Assembly: GCF_001571365.1 (NCBI RefSeq)
Contig: NZ_BCTQ01000001.1
Location: 1-64,000, forward strand
Direction: 5' to 3'
Length of the DNA stretch: 64,000 nucleotides
From: Achromobacter denitrificans NBRC 15125
Lineage (GTDB): Bacteria; Pseudomonadota; Gammaproteobacteria; Burkholderiales; Burkholderiaceae_B
The stretch's first letter is position 1. Each line of letters begins with the position of its first letter. Positions 50,873 through 59,685 of this stretch are shown piece by piece. Under the pieces are notes generated by a model that was not told the origin of the DNA, did no database searches, and was given only the letters and a program-made list of their open reading frames with translations. Both the position numbers and the translations under genes were made by a program.

Positions 50873-52381
50873 ATGGAATTTAGCACACAGACCACCGCTT
50901 CCCTGCACCAAGTCAAAACCGCCGCCCTGGCCGTCGGGGTGTATGCGGAAGGCGTGTTGAGCCCCGCCGCCGACATCATCGACCGCGCCTCCAACGGCGC
51001 CGTCCGTTCGGTGGTCAAGGCCGAGTTCCGCGGCCGCGCCGGCTCCACCCTGACGCTGCGCAACCTGCCCGGCGTGACCGCGCAGCGCGTGGTGCTGGTG
51101 GGCCTGGGCAAGCAGGAAGAATATTCGGCCCGCACCCATGCCTCCGCCGAACAGGCCTTTGCCTCGGCCTGCGTGGCCGCGCAGCTCGCCGAAGGCGTGT
51201 CCACGCTGGCCGCCAACCCCATCGCCGACGTGACCATGGCGGCGCGCGCCCGCAGCGCGGCCATCGCCGCCGGCAGCGCCACCTATCACTACGACGCCAG
51301 CTTCGGCAAGCCCGACCGCGACGCCCGCCCCAAACTCAAGAAGATCGTCCAGGTCGTCGAGCGCGCCGACGCAGCCCAGGCCCAGAAGGGCCTGCGCGAA
51401 GGCAACGCCATCGCCAACGGCATGGAACTGACCCGCACGCTGGGCAATCTGCCCGGCAACATCTGCACGCCCTCCTACCTGGGCGACACGGCCAAGCGCC
51501 TGGCGCGCGAATTCAAGTCCCTGAAGGTCGAAGTGCTGGACCGCAAGCAGGTCGAGGCGCTGGGCATGGGCTCGTTCCTGTCCGTCGCGCGCGGCTCCGA
51601 CGAAGCGCTGCGCTTCATCGTGCTGCGCCACGCGGGCGGCAAGGTCGCCAAGAAGGGCGCGAAGGCGGCCCCGGGCCCCATCGTGCTGGTCGGCAAGGGC
51701 ATCACCTTCGATGCCGGCGGCATCTCGCTCAAGCCCGCCGCCACCATGGATGAAATGAAGTACGACATGTGCGGCGCCGCCAGCGTGCTGGGCTCGTTCC
51801 GCGCCCTGGCCGAACTGGAACTCCCGCTGGACGTGGTCGGCCTGATCCCCGCTTGCGAGAACCTGCCCAGCGGCAAGGCCAACAAGCCGGGCGACGTGGT
51901 CACCAGCATGGCCGGCCTGACCATCGAAATCCTGAACACCGACGCCGAAGGCCGCCTGGTCCTCTGCGACGCCCTGACCTACGCCGAACGCTTCAAGCCG
52001 TCCGCCGTGATCGACATCGCCACCCTGACGGGCGCTTGCGTGGTCGCGCTGGGCAACGTCAACAGCGGCCTGTTCTCCAAGGACGACGCCCTGGCCGACG
52101 CGCTCGCCGCCGCTGGACGCGCCTCGCTGGACACCGCCTGGCGCATGCCCATGGACGACGCCTACCAGGAACAGCTGAAGTCCAACTTCGCCGACCTCGC
52201 CAATATCGGCGGTCCTCCGGCGGGCGCGGTCACCGCGGCCTGCTTCCTGTCGCGCTTCGCCACGGCCTACCCCTGGGCCCACCTGGACATCGCCGGCACC
52301 GCCTGGCGCGGCGGCAAGGACAAGGGCGCCACCGGCCGCCCCGTGCCCCTGCTGATGCAGTACCTGCTGGACCAGGCTTGA
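50873..52381 (+). CDS. pepA: Leucyl aminopeptidase (M17)
   Basis: A 502-residue hexameric metallo-aminopeptidase. Metal and catalytic motifs VGKGITFDAGGISLKPAATMDEMKYDMCGAA and NTDAEGRLVLCDALTYAE are intact. It releases N-terminal hydrophobic residues; E. coli PepA also acts in site-specific recombination and transcription control. It is followed 22 bp later by holC. Confidence 0.96.
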   Translation: MEFSTQTTASLHQVKTAALAVGVYAEGVLSPAADIIDRASNGAVRSVVKAEFRGRAGSTLTLRNLPGVTAQRVVLVGLGKQEEYSARTHASAEQAFASACVAAQLAEGVSTLAANPIADVTMAARARSAAIAAGSATYHYDASFGKPDRDARPKLKKIVQVVERADAAQAQKGLREGNAIANGMELTRTLGNLPGNICTPSYLGDTAKRLAREFKSLKVEVLDRKQVEALGMGSFLSVARGSDEALRFIVLRHAGGKVAKKGAKAAPGPIVLVGKGITFDAGGISLKPAATMDEMKYDMCGAASVLGSFRALAELELPLDVVGLIPACENLPSGKANKPGDVVTSMAGLTIEILNTDAEGRLVLCDALTYAERFKPSAVIDIATLTGACVVALGNVNSGLFSKDDALADALAAAGRASLDTAWRMPMDDAYQEQLKSNFADLANIGGPPAGAVTAACFLSRFATAYPWAHLDIAGTAWRGGKDKGATGRPVPLLMQYLLDQA

Positions 52382-52403
52382 AGCGCCTGCGACGGTATCC
52401 GGC

Positions 52404-52868
52404 ATGACGCGCATCGATTTCGCCTTCGGCGCGCCCGACCGCTTGCGCATGGCCTGCCAGGTCGTGCGCAAGCGCTATCTGGCAGGCCAGCGGCTGGTGG
52501 TGTACTGTAAGGACGGCAGCCGCCTGGCCGCCTTCGACCGCATGCTGTGGGCGTTCGACGACACGGCCTTCGTGCCGCACGTGCTGGCCAACGATCCGCT
52601 GGCGGCCGACACCCCCGTGGTGCTGACCGCGGGCGATCCGCAGCAGGCCGCGGCGGCCGCGGGCCAGGGCGGGCACCCGCCGCCCTCCTGGCTGCTGAAC
52701 CTGGACAACGATTGTCCTCCCGGGTTCGAGGCCTTCGAGCGGCTGCTCGAAATCGTCTCGGACGACCCCGAGGACAAGCAGGCCGCCCGCCAGCGCTGGC
52801 GGACGTACCAGGGCGCCGGCCACACGCCGCACAGCCACGACCTCAGCCGCCAGCAGCCGGACGGTTGA
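52404..52868 (+). CDS. holC: DNA polymerase III chi subunit
   Basis: A 154-residue HolC: MTRIDFAFGAPDRLRMACQVVRKRYLAGQRLVVYCKD, then LDRMLWAFDDTAFVPHVL and VLLTLDN-like LNLDNDCPPGFEAFERLLEIV. Chi links the clamp loader to single-strand DNA-binding protein. The C-terminal 20 residues (HTPHSHDLSRQQPDG) are an extension. The pepA-holC pair is conserved in proteobacteria. Confidence 0.9.
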   Translation: MTRIDFAFGAPDRLRMACQVVRKRYLAGQRLVVYCKDGSRLAAFDRMLWAFDDTAFVPHVLANDPLAADTPVVLTAGDPQQAAAAAGQGGHPPPSWLLNLDNDCPPGFEAFERLLEIVSDDPEDKQAARQRWRTYQGAGHTPHSHDLSRQQPDG

Positions 52869-52921
52869 ACGCCGCGCCGGCAGTTTCGCGCGCTGCGCCA
52901 TCTCGACTTTCGGGAGCCACC

Positions 52922-53311
52922 ATGCCCTCTCGCCTCAACGACCCCGGCATCCCTACCTTGACCCAGCGGGCCGAGCCCGTGTTCCACGTTCCCGCCCCCG
53001 CCGACGAGGCGGAGGCGCCGCTGCTGACGGAGCTGGCCGACGACGCCGCGTCGGAATACGACGATGACGGGTTCCCGGTGCTGACCGACCTGGCGGATTC
53101 CGCGGCCCTGCCCGGCAGCGCGTCCGTCCAGCCCCCCGAGCCAACGGTCCCCTCACCGGACGCGGCCGTTCTCGGCGCCCGCCTCCAAGCCGAGGTCGAA
53201 CAGCTCATGCGGGAGGCCCTGGCCGACGCCATCGAGCAGATCCAGGCCCGCATGGACGCCGAACTGCCCGGGATCGTGGCCCGGGTGCTGCGGGACGTAA
53301 GGCCGGGTTGA
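52922..53311 (+). CDS. DUF2486-type protein
   Basis: A 129-residue acidic protein. Two near-repeats, GIPTLTQ and GFPVLTDLAD (with a third-like LLTELADD), mark the DUF2486 family of betaproteobacteria. The C-terminus is an amphipathic helix (LQAEVEQLMREALADAIEQI). Function unknown. It follows holC by 53 bp in the same direction. Confidence 0.75.
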   Translation: MPSRLNDPGIPTLTQRAEPVFHVPAPADEAEAPLLTELADDAASEYDDDGFPVLTDLADSAALPGSASVQPPEPTVPSPDAAVLGARLQAEVEQLMREALADAIEQIQARMDAELPGIVARVLRDVRPG

Positions 53312-53441
53312 CCCCTCTGGAACCTCCGCCCCGCGTCTGGTCTAATTCTTGACAGAACTGGATTCTTCAGGGAACTGTAAGGTATCCTTCAACTCTAAGC
53401 CTATCAGGCAACCCTTATTCTGCCGCACACAGGAGTTCTTC

Positions 53442-54152
53442 ATGAACGAATATCGTCCGTCCCCTTTTAACCGTTCCGGCGCGATGGCCGGCGCGCCGGG
53501 CGAGGTCGCGCGCAACAAAGTCCTGCGCAACACCTATTGGCTCCTGGCGCTCTCGCTGATCCCCACCGTGCTGGGCGCCGCCGTGGGCCTGTACACGGGC
53601 GTCAACCGCGTCATGGGCGCCAGCCCCGGCCTGTCCGCGATCGTGTTCCTGGTGGGCGCGTTCGGCATGATGTTCGCCATCGAAAAGAACAAGAACAATT
53701 CGCTGGGCGTCGTCCTGCTCCTCGCCTTCACCTTCTTCATGGGCATCATGCTGTCGCGCCTGCTCGGCTTCGTCATGGGCATGAGCAACGGCTCGCAGCT
53801 GGTCATGACGGCCTTCGGCGGCACGGCGATCGTGTTCGGCACGATGGCCACGCTGGCCACGACCATCAAGCGCGACCTCTCCGGCATGCAGAAATTCCTG
53901 TTCATCGGCGCGGTCGTGATCCTGGTCGCGGCGCTGGCGAACATCTTCCTGCAGCTGCCCGCGCTGATGCTGACGATCTCGGTCATGGCCATCGTCATCT
54001 TCTCGGCCTTCATGCTGGTCGACCTGCAGCGCGTGGTCAACGGCGGCGAGACCAACTACGTCTCGGCCACGCTGGCGATCTACCTGGACGTCTACAACGT
54101 CTTCTCGAACCTGCTGATGCTGCTGGGCATCTTCGGCGGCAACCGCGAGTAA
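53442..54152 (+). CDS. YccA/Bax inhibitor-1 family protein
   Basis: A 236-residue inner-membrane protein with seven helices, starting MNEYRPSPFN and having the VLRNTYWLLALSLIPTVLGA and DLQRVVNGGETNYVSATLAIYLDVYNVFSNLLMLLGI segments of the BI-1 family. E. coli YccA binds and restrains the FtsH protease. ATG 53442 has AGGAG six bases upstream; the frame is open upstream to 53349 without support. A TTGACA at 53349-53354 could be its -35 box, but no good -10 is at the right distance. Confidence 0.92.
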   Translation: MNEYRPSPFNRSGAMAGAPGEVARNKVLRNTYWLLALSLIPTVLGAAVGLYTGVNRVMGASPGLSAIVFLVGAFGMMFAIEKNKNNSLGVVLLLAFTFFMGIMLSRLLGFVMGMSNGSQLVMTAFGGTAIVFGTMATLATTIKRDLSGMQKFLFIGAVVILVAALANIFLQLPALMLTISVMAIVIFSAFMLVDLQRVVNGGETNYVSATLAIYLDVYNVFSNLLMLLGIFGGNRE

Positions 54153-54175
54153 TCGCAGCCTGCCAACCGCTCCCG

Positions 54176-54207
54176 GGGCCTGCATTCGCGTGTAGGCCCT
54201 TTTTTTT
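54176..54207 (+). terminator. Terminator of the YccA-type gene
   Basis: GGGCCTGCA (54176-54184) pairs with TGTAGGCCC (54191-54199, one G-U pair) and eight T follow (54200-54207). Confidence 0.88.
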
Positions 54208-54229
54208 CGTCCCAGGCAAGGAGAGGCCC

Positions 54230-55147
54230 ATGCCCGACCGCCGCCGCTTCCTCCAGGCCGCCGCAGGCGCCGCCCTCATCGGTCCCACCCAGGCCGCCCG
54301 CGCGCTCAGCCAGCCGCCGCCGATGCTGGCCCGGACCATCCCGGCGTCCCGCGAGGCGCTGCCCGTCATCGGCCTGGGCACCGCCGACACCTTCAATGTC
54401 TCCCCCGCCGATGCCGCGGCCATGGCGCCGCTGGCCCAGGTGCTCGACAGCCTGCTGCAGGCGGGCGGCACGCTCATCGACACGGCGCCCAGCTATGGCC
54501 AGGCCGAAGCCGTCACCGGCGCCCTGCTGGCCCGCGGCGGCGGCCTGCGACAGCGGACCTTCCTCGCCACCAAGATCAGCACCCAGGGCCACGAATCCGC
54601 CATGCGCCAGCTGCGCCAGTCCCGGAAGGCGCTCGGCAGCGACAAGCTCGACCTGGTCCAGGTGCACAACCTGATCGACACCGCCAACCAGCTGGCCCTG
54701 CTGCGCGACCTGAAGCGCCAGGGCGTCATCCGCTACGTGGGCATCACCCATTACGCGGACCACGCCCACGACGAACTGACCTCGCTGGTCGAGCGCGAGC
54801 GACCCGATTTTCTGCAGGTGAACCTGTCGGTGGGCGCCCGCAACGCGGAAAAGCGCCTGCTGCCGGCCTGCCAGGCCCACGGCGTCGCGGTGCTGATCAA
54901 CCGGCCGTTCCAGGACGGCGCGCTGTTCCGCCAGGTCAGGGGCATGGCGCTGCCGGCGCTGGCGGCGGAGATCGATTGCACCTCCTGGGCGCAGCTGTTC
55001 CTGAAATTCATCATCGGCCATCCCGCCGTCACGGCCGTCATCCCCGCCACCTCCAAGCCCGCCAACATGGCGGACAACGCCCGGGCGGGGTTCGGGCGGC
55101 AACCCGATGCTGCTCAGCGGGAGCGCATCGCCGCCCTGCTGGGTTGA
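54230..55147 (+). CDS. Aldo/keto reductase with Tat signal
   Basis: A 305-residue AKR barrel. The N-terminus DRRRFLQAAAGAALIGPTQAARA has the RRxFL twin-arginine pattern and a hydrophobic stretch, so it is probably exported folded. IDTAPSYGQAEAVTG holds the Asp and Tyr; the lysine (FLATKIS) and LDLVQVHN (His) complete the tetrad. Periplasmic AKRs are uncommon. Substrate unknown. It has the motif KRQGVIRYVGITHY. Four bases separate it from the next gene. Confidence 0.85.
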   Translation: MPDRRRFLQAAAGAALIGPTQAARALSQPPPMLARTIPASREALPVIGLGTADTFNVSPADAAAMAPLAQVLDSLLQAGGTLIDTAPSYGQAEAVTGALLARGGGLRQRTFLATKISTQGHESAMRQLRQSRKALGSDKLDLVQVHNLIDTANQLALLRDLKRQGVIRYVGITHYADHAHDELTSLVERERPDFLQVNLSVGARNAEKRLLPACQAHGVAVLINRPFQDGALFRQVRGMALPALAAEIDCTSWAQLFLKFIIGHPAVTAVIPATSKPANMADNARAGFGRQPDAAQRERIAALLG

Positions 55148-55151
55148 CGCC

Positions 55152-56438
55152 ATGACGGCCGCGAGCACCCTGCGGGGCCGGGCGGCGCAAGCGCTGGGCA
55201 TACGCGTCGAGGAGCTGGCCCCGGCGGCCTGCGGCTTCGCGTTCTTTTTCTTCCTCTTCTGCGGCTATTTCATGCTGCGCCCCATCCGCGAGACGATGGG
55301 CATACAGGCCGGCGTCGATCAGCTGCAATGGCTGTTCACGGCCACGTTCGTGGCCATGCTGGCGGTCGTGCCGCTGTTCGGCTGGCTGTCGGCCCGCGTG
55401 CCGCGCGCCACCCTGGTCACCTGGGTCTACGCCCTGTTCGCCCTCACCATGGCGGGCTTCGCCGCGCTGCTGTACCTGCGGCCCGGCAGCGTCTGGGTCG
55501 CGCGCACCTTCTACGTCTGGCTGTCGGTCTTCAATCTGTTCGTCGTGTCCATCGCCTGGAGCCTGATGGCCGACGTATTCCGGATGGAATCCGCCAAGCG
55601 CCTGTTCGCGCTGATCGCGGCGGGCGCGAGCGCGGGCGGGCTGTCCGGCCCGCTGCTGGGCGGCCTCCTGGCGGGCGCCCTGGGCCCGGCCGGCCTGCTG
55701 CTCCTGTCGGCGCTGCTGCTGGCGGCCACGCTTCCGCTCAAGCGCTGGCTCTTGCGCTGGCGCGCGGCGCACCGGGAGGACGCCGCCCCGGACGACATGC
55801 AGCGTCCGATCGAAGGCGCCATGCTGGCCGGCATCTCGCGCATCTTCCAGTCTCCCTACCTGATGGGCATTTCGCTGCTGGTGGTCCTGCTGGCCACGCT
55901 CAGCACCTTTCTGTACATGGAGCAGGCGCGGCTCGTGGCCCACGCCTTTCCCGACACCGCCCAGCGCATCCGCGTCTTCAGCACGCTGGACTTCGCGGTG
56001 CAGGCGCTGTCCCTGCTGTCGCAGGTTTTCCTCACCGGCCGCGTCGCCGCCAAACTGGGCCTGCGCTTCCTGCTGACGGCCGTGCCGCTGGCGGTGGCGG
56101 CCGGCTTCCTGGCCCTGGCCGCCTACCCCGTCTTCGGCGTCCTGGCCGCGGCCATGGTGGTGCGTCGGGTGGGCGAGTACGCGCTGATCAAGCCCGGGCG
56201 CGAAATGCTGTTCACCGCGGTGCCGCCGGAAGACAAGTACAAGACCAAGAACGTCATCGACACGGTGGTCTACCGGGCCGGCGACGCGGCCAGCGGCTGG
56301 GTCAAGGCGGGCGTGGACATGCTGGGCTACGGCGCGGCGCTGATCGCCTTGCTGGGCGCGGTCTGCGCGCTGGGCGCCGCCGCGGTGGGCTACGGGCTGG
56401 GGCGGCACGCCGATGCGCGCAAGCCGGACGAGTTTTAG
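55152..56438 (+). CDS. NTP/NDP-translocator-like MFS protein
   Basis: A 428-residue membrane protein with about twelve helices. It shows PIRETMGIQAGVDQLQWLFTATFVAML at the start and the NVIDTVVYRAGDAASGWV segment seen in ATP/ADP-translocase-like MFS proteins of free-living bacteria. No nucleotide transport should be assumed. ATG 55152 is four bases after the AKR stop; the two are probably one operon. An AT-rich 90-bp gap follows. Confidence 0.7.
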   Translation: MTAASTLRGRAAQALGIRVEELAPAACGFAFFFFLFCGYFMLRPIRETMGIQAGVDQLQWLFTATFVAMLAVVPLFGWLSARVPRATLVTWVYALFALTMAGFAALLYLRPGSVWVARTFYVWLSVFNLFVVSIAWSLMADVFRMESAKRLFALIAAGASAGGLSGPLLGGLLAGALGPAGLLLLSALLLAATLPLKRWLLRWRAAHREDAAPDDMQRPIEGAMLAGISRIFQSPYLMGISLLVVLLATLSTFLYMEQARLVAHAFPDTAQRIRVFSTLDFAVQALSLLSQVFLTGRVAAKLGLRFLLTAVPLAVAAGFLALAAYPVFGVLAAAMVVRRVGEYALIKPGREMLFTAVPPEDKYKTKNVIDTVVYRAGDAASGWVKAGVDMLGYGAALIALLGAVCALGAAAVGYGLGRHADARKPDEF

Positions 56439-56528
56439 ATTTTTCTGAATACTCATATCACTGGAGCAAACGGATTCCCCAGGCGGCCGCCGCACAATGG
56501 CACCGCTCTCAACGCCTCGGGAATCGTC

Positions 56529-57497
56529 ATGAACCGCACCGCCACCGCCTGCCTTGCCGCCCTGTCGCTTTGCCTGGCCGCGCCCCTCGCGCTGGCCGAC
56601 TACCCGGAACGCGCGATCACGCTGATCGTGCCCGCCGCGGCCGGCGGCAACGCCGACATCACCGCCCGCCTGATCGGCCAGGAGATGAGCCGCCAACTGG
56701 GCCAGCCCGTGGTGGTCGAGAACCGGGTCGGCGCCGGCGGCCGCATCGGCACCCAGGCCGTGGCGCGCGCCGCGGCCGACGGCTACACCATCGGCTACGC
56801 GCACGTCGGCACGCTCGTCCTGCATCGCTTCCTGTTCAAGCAGCAGCTCTACGACCTGGACCGCGACATCGCGCCCATCGGCCTGGTGGCCGAAACGCCC
56901 AACGTCATCGTGGTGAACGCGGCCTCGCCCTATCGCGACCTGAAGGGTTTCATCGAGGCCAGCCGCGCGCAGCCCGAGCGCCTGACGATGACCTCGGCGG
57001 ACCCGGGCACGACCAGCGAAGTCGGGGTGAAGCTCTTCATCGCACAGACCGGCGCCGCCGTGCGCCAGATTCCCTACAAGGCCACCGCCGCGCAGCTGTC
57101 CGACCTGCTCGGGGGCCATGTCGATTCCATGATGGAAAACCTGCCGCCCCTGATCGGCAACCTGAAGGACGGCCGGCTGCGCGCCCTGGCGGTCACCACC
57201 AAGACCCGTGCCGCGTCCAACCCCGACGTGCCGACCGTGGCCGAGCAAGGCTATCCCGACTACGAGCAATCGGCCTGGAGCGCGCTGGTCGCGCCCGCCG
57301 GCACGCCCGCGGCCGTCATCGCCCGCCTGAACACGGCGATGAACCAGGCGCTGCGTTCGGACAGCGTCAGCAAGGAATTGCGCAGCCGCTCCCAGGAACC
57401 CCTGGGCGGCGCGCCGCAAGACGTACAGACCCAGATTCGCAAGGAGCTGCCCAAATGGGAAGGCATCATCAAGGCCGCCGGCACCACGCTGGATTGA
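56529..57497 (+). CDS. Bug-type tripartite tricarboxylate transporter binding protein
   Basis: A 322-residue periplasmic binding protein. Signal peptide MNRTATACLAALSLCLAAPLALA, then DYPERAITLIVPAAAGGNADITARLI, GQPVVVENRVGAGGRIG and DLLGGHVDSMMENLP, the Bug-family pattern. Such proteins bind organic acids, amino acids or amides. No TctAB membrane genes are near, as usual for these expanded families in Bordetella-like bacteria. It heads a three-gene operon. Confidence 0.9.
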   Translation: MNRTATACLAALSLCLAAPLALADYPERAITLIVPAAAGGNADITARLIGQEMSRQLGQPVVVENRVGAGGRIGTQAVARAAADGYTIGYAHVGTLVLHRFLFKQQLYDLDRDIAPIGLVAETPNVIVVNAASPYRDLKGFIEASRAQPERLTMTSADPGTTSEVGVKLFIAQTGAAVRQIPYKATAAQLSDLLGGHVDSMMENLPPLIGNLKDGRLRALAVTTKTRAASNPDVPTVAEQGYPDYEQSAWSALVAPAGTPAAVIARLNTAMNQALRSDSVSKELRSRSQEPLGGAPQDVQTQIRKELPKWEGIIKAAGTTLD

Positions 57498-57528
57498 GCG
57501 GCGCCCCGGCGCGCCAGGGAGCCGCCGC

Positions 57529-58509
57529 ATGGCGACGGTAAGCCGCGAGGACTTTTCCTGCGCCGCCGCCACCAACGAGTCGGCCTATCGGCGCGTGACC
57601 GTACCGGTGCTGAAGATCGAGGCGGGGCCGGGGCCGGCCGTCGCCCTGATCGCGGGCGTGCACGGCGATGAATGGGAGGGACAGGCCGCCATCCTGGACC
57701 TGTGGCACCAGTTGCCGGGCATCCTGCAGCGCGGCACCGTCTACCTGCTGCCAGCGGTCAACGCCGAGGCATCCCTGGCCGGCACCCGCCTGTCGCCCGC
57801 CGACGGCGGCAACCTGAACCGCGCCTTCCTCGGCGCACCGGCCCGGGGCTATACCGAGAGCGTGGCGGCCGCGCTGGAGGCCCGCCTGCTGCCGCGCATC
57901 CAGGCGATGGTGGACGTGCACAGCGGCGGCGCGTCGCTGCGCTACCTGCCCTCTTCCGTGATCACCCGTTATGGCGACGACGCCTACGACGCCCGCCTGC
58001 CCGCGCTGGCGCGCGCCTTCGGCCTGCCGCAATGCGTGTTCTTCCGCGGCAACGAAGCCGGCTCCATGCCCGCCGCCGCCAGCCGCCATGGCATCGTGCG
58101 CCTGAGTGCCGAGATCGGCGGCGGCCGGGAAACCAGCGGCAGCCTGGTCGAACGCTGCCGCGAGGGTCTGCTGGGCTGCCTTGGCGAACTGGGCCTGCTG
58201 CCCGCCCGCCCCTTGGCGCGCGACGCCGAAGTCCGGTTGTACGACCTGGACGCGCCCGCCGCGACCCTGCGCGCCCGGGAGCCGGGCGTGTTCATCCCGG
58301 ACGTCGAGCTGGGGCAATCGGTCGCCGCCCGCCAGCAGATCGGCCGGCTGATCGAGCCCGCCCGCCCCGATACTCCCGCGCGCGTCCTGGCCAGCCCGCA
58401 GGCCGGCACGGTCGTCTGCCTGCGCGCCATCGCCCGCAGCGGCGACGGCGACTGCCTGTTCCAGATCGCGCCCGCCCTCCCCCTGGATTCCCTCCCATCG
58501 AGGTACTGA
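57529..58509 (+). CDS. Succinylglutamate desuccinylase/aspartoacylase family protein
   Basis: A 326-residue zinc hydrolase. His45 and Glu48 (AGVHGDEWEGQ) and His131 (DVHSGG) are the metal ligands; GGNLNRAFLG is the substrate loop. The family deacylates N-acyl amino acids; relatives include DoeB (N-acetyl-diaminobutyrate deacetylase of ectoine breakdown). It begins 31 bp after the Bug gene and ends 6 bp before the PLP enzyme gene. Confidence 0.88.
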   Translation: MATVSREDFSCAAATNESAYRRVTVPVLKIEAGPGPAVALIAGVHGDEWEGQAAILDLWHQLPGILQRGTVYLLPAVNAEASLAGTRLSPADGGNLNRAFLGAPARGYTESVAAALEARLLPRIQAMVDVHSGGASLRYLPSSVITRYGDDAYDARLPALARAFGLPQCVFFRGNEAGSMPAAASRHGIVRLSAEIGGGRETSGSLVERCREGLLGCLGELGLLPARPLARDAEVRLYDLDAPAATLRAREPGVFIPDVELGQSVAARQQIGRLIEPARPDTPARVLASPQAGTVVCLRAIARSGDGDCLFQIAPALPLDSLPSRY

Positions 58510-58515
58510 AGAACC

Positions 58516-59613
58516 ATGCAGATGAACCCGAGATTGTCCGGCCTGCGTTGCATCCGCTGCGACAGCCTGTGGCCCCCGGCCGACTACCCCGAAGGCTGCC
58601 CCAGCTGCCTGGAAGCCGGCCACCCCGCCTCGCTGGAATGCCGCTACGAGCCCTCGGCGGACCCAGCCATGCCGCTGCCGGTGCTCGCCCCCGTCACGCT
58701 GGGCGAAGGCGCCACGCCCTGCCTGGACGCGCCGGCGCTGGCGCAGGCGGAAGGCGTGGGCCGGCTGTGGCTCAAGTGCGAAAACGCCAACCCCACGGGC
58801 AGCCACAAGGACCGCATGGCTGCCCAGCTGGTATCGCGGGCCCGGCTGGCCGGCGCCACGCGCGTGGCGGCGGCCTCCAGCGGCAACGCGGGCGTATCGC
58901 TGGCCGCCTATTGCGCGGCGGCGCGCCTGGAGGCCGATATCGCCATCACCCGCGACTGCCCGCCGCTGCAACGCGACGCCATGCAGCGCTTCGGCGCGAG
59001 GCTGCGCGCCTTCGACGACAGCCTCAGCCGCTGGCCCTATATCGCCGACCTGTGCCGCAATCACGGCGCGTTCGCCGGCACCAATTACCTGAATCCCCCC
59101 GTCGGCACGCACGCCTACGGCGTAGAGGGCTACAAGCCCATCGCCCGCGAAATCTTCGATGCCTGCGGCGTGCCGACGGACATCGTCGTGCCCGTGGCGC
59201 GCGGCGACCTGTTCTGGGGCATCTTCCTGGGCTGGCAGCACCTGCAACGGGCCGGGCTGATCGATCGCCTGCCCCGGATGCACGCCGTGGAGCCGTATGC
59301 CCGCCTGTCGCGGGCCCGGGCAGCCGGCGACGCGCGCAAGAACTGGGAAGGCGTGACCGATCAGTATTCGATCGCGGGCAGCACGAGCACCTTGCAATCG
59401 CTGGAAGTCCTGTCGCGCTCGGGCGGCTCGCCCGTCGAGATCTCCGACGCGGCCGCGGCGCAGGCGCAGCAGCGCCTGGAGCGCGTCGGGCTGGCCACGG
59501 AGCTTTCTTCCGCCGCCGCGCTGGCCGCCGTCTCCCGGCTGCGGCGCGCGGGGCTGGTGGATGCCGAGTCGTCCGTCGTGCTGCTGCTGACCTCGGACGG
59601 GCGTCGCGGCTAA
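58516..59613 (+). CDS. Threonine-synthase-like PLP enzyme with zinc ribbon
   Basis: A 365-residue fold type II PLP enzyme. Lys98 (NPTGSHKDRMA) binds PLP and SSGNAGVSLAAY binds the phosphate. The N-terminus has two CxxC pairs (Cys12/15 and Cys28/31) forming a zinc-ribbon-like knuckle as in archaeal-type threonine synthases. A lyase or dehydratase on a beta- or gamma-substituted amino acid is likely. With the deacylase upstream it suggests deacylation followed by PLP-dependent breakdown. ATG 58522 is an alternative start. Confidence 0.8.
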   Translation: MQMNPRLSGLRCIRCDSLWPPADYPEGCPSCLEAGHPASLECRYEPSADPAMPLPVLAPVTLGEGATPCLDAPALAQAEGVGRLWLKCENANPTGSHKDRMAAQLVSRARLAGATRVAAASSGNAGVSLAAYCAAARLEADIAITRDCPPLQRDAMQRFGARLRAFDDSLSRWPYIADLCRNHGAFAGTNYLNPPVGTHAYGVEGYKPIAREIFDACGVPTDIVVPVARGDLFWGIFLGWQHLQRAGLIDRLPRMHAVEPYARLSRARAAGDARKNWEGVTDQYSIAGSTSTLQSLEVLSRSGGSPVEISDAAAAQAQQRLERVGLATELSSAAALAAVSRLRRAGLVDAESSVVLLLTSDGRRG

Positions 59614-59616
59614 CGG

Positions 59617-59638
59617 ACTCGGCCGCGGCCGGCCGAGT
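59617..59638. terminator. Hairpin between convergent genes
   Basis: ACTCGGCCG (59617-59625) and CGGCCGAGT (59630-59638) are perfect arms around CGGC, directly after the PLP enzyme stop. No T-run follows. Confidence 0.5.
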
Positions 59639-59685
59639 TCGGGGCGGCCGGCGGACATCCCGGCCACTGGCGGCCGCCGCGGCGG

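Noticed and set aside
55038-59667. Long minus-strand ORFs (845 and 732 codons) opposite the MFS, Bug, deacylase and PLP genes
   Set aside because: Antisense to recognisable genes and without motifs.
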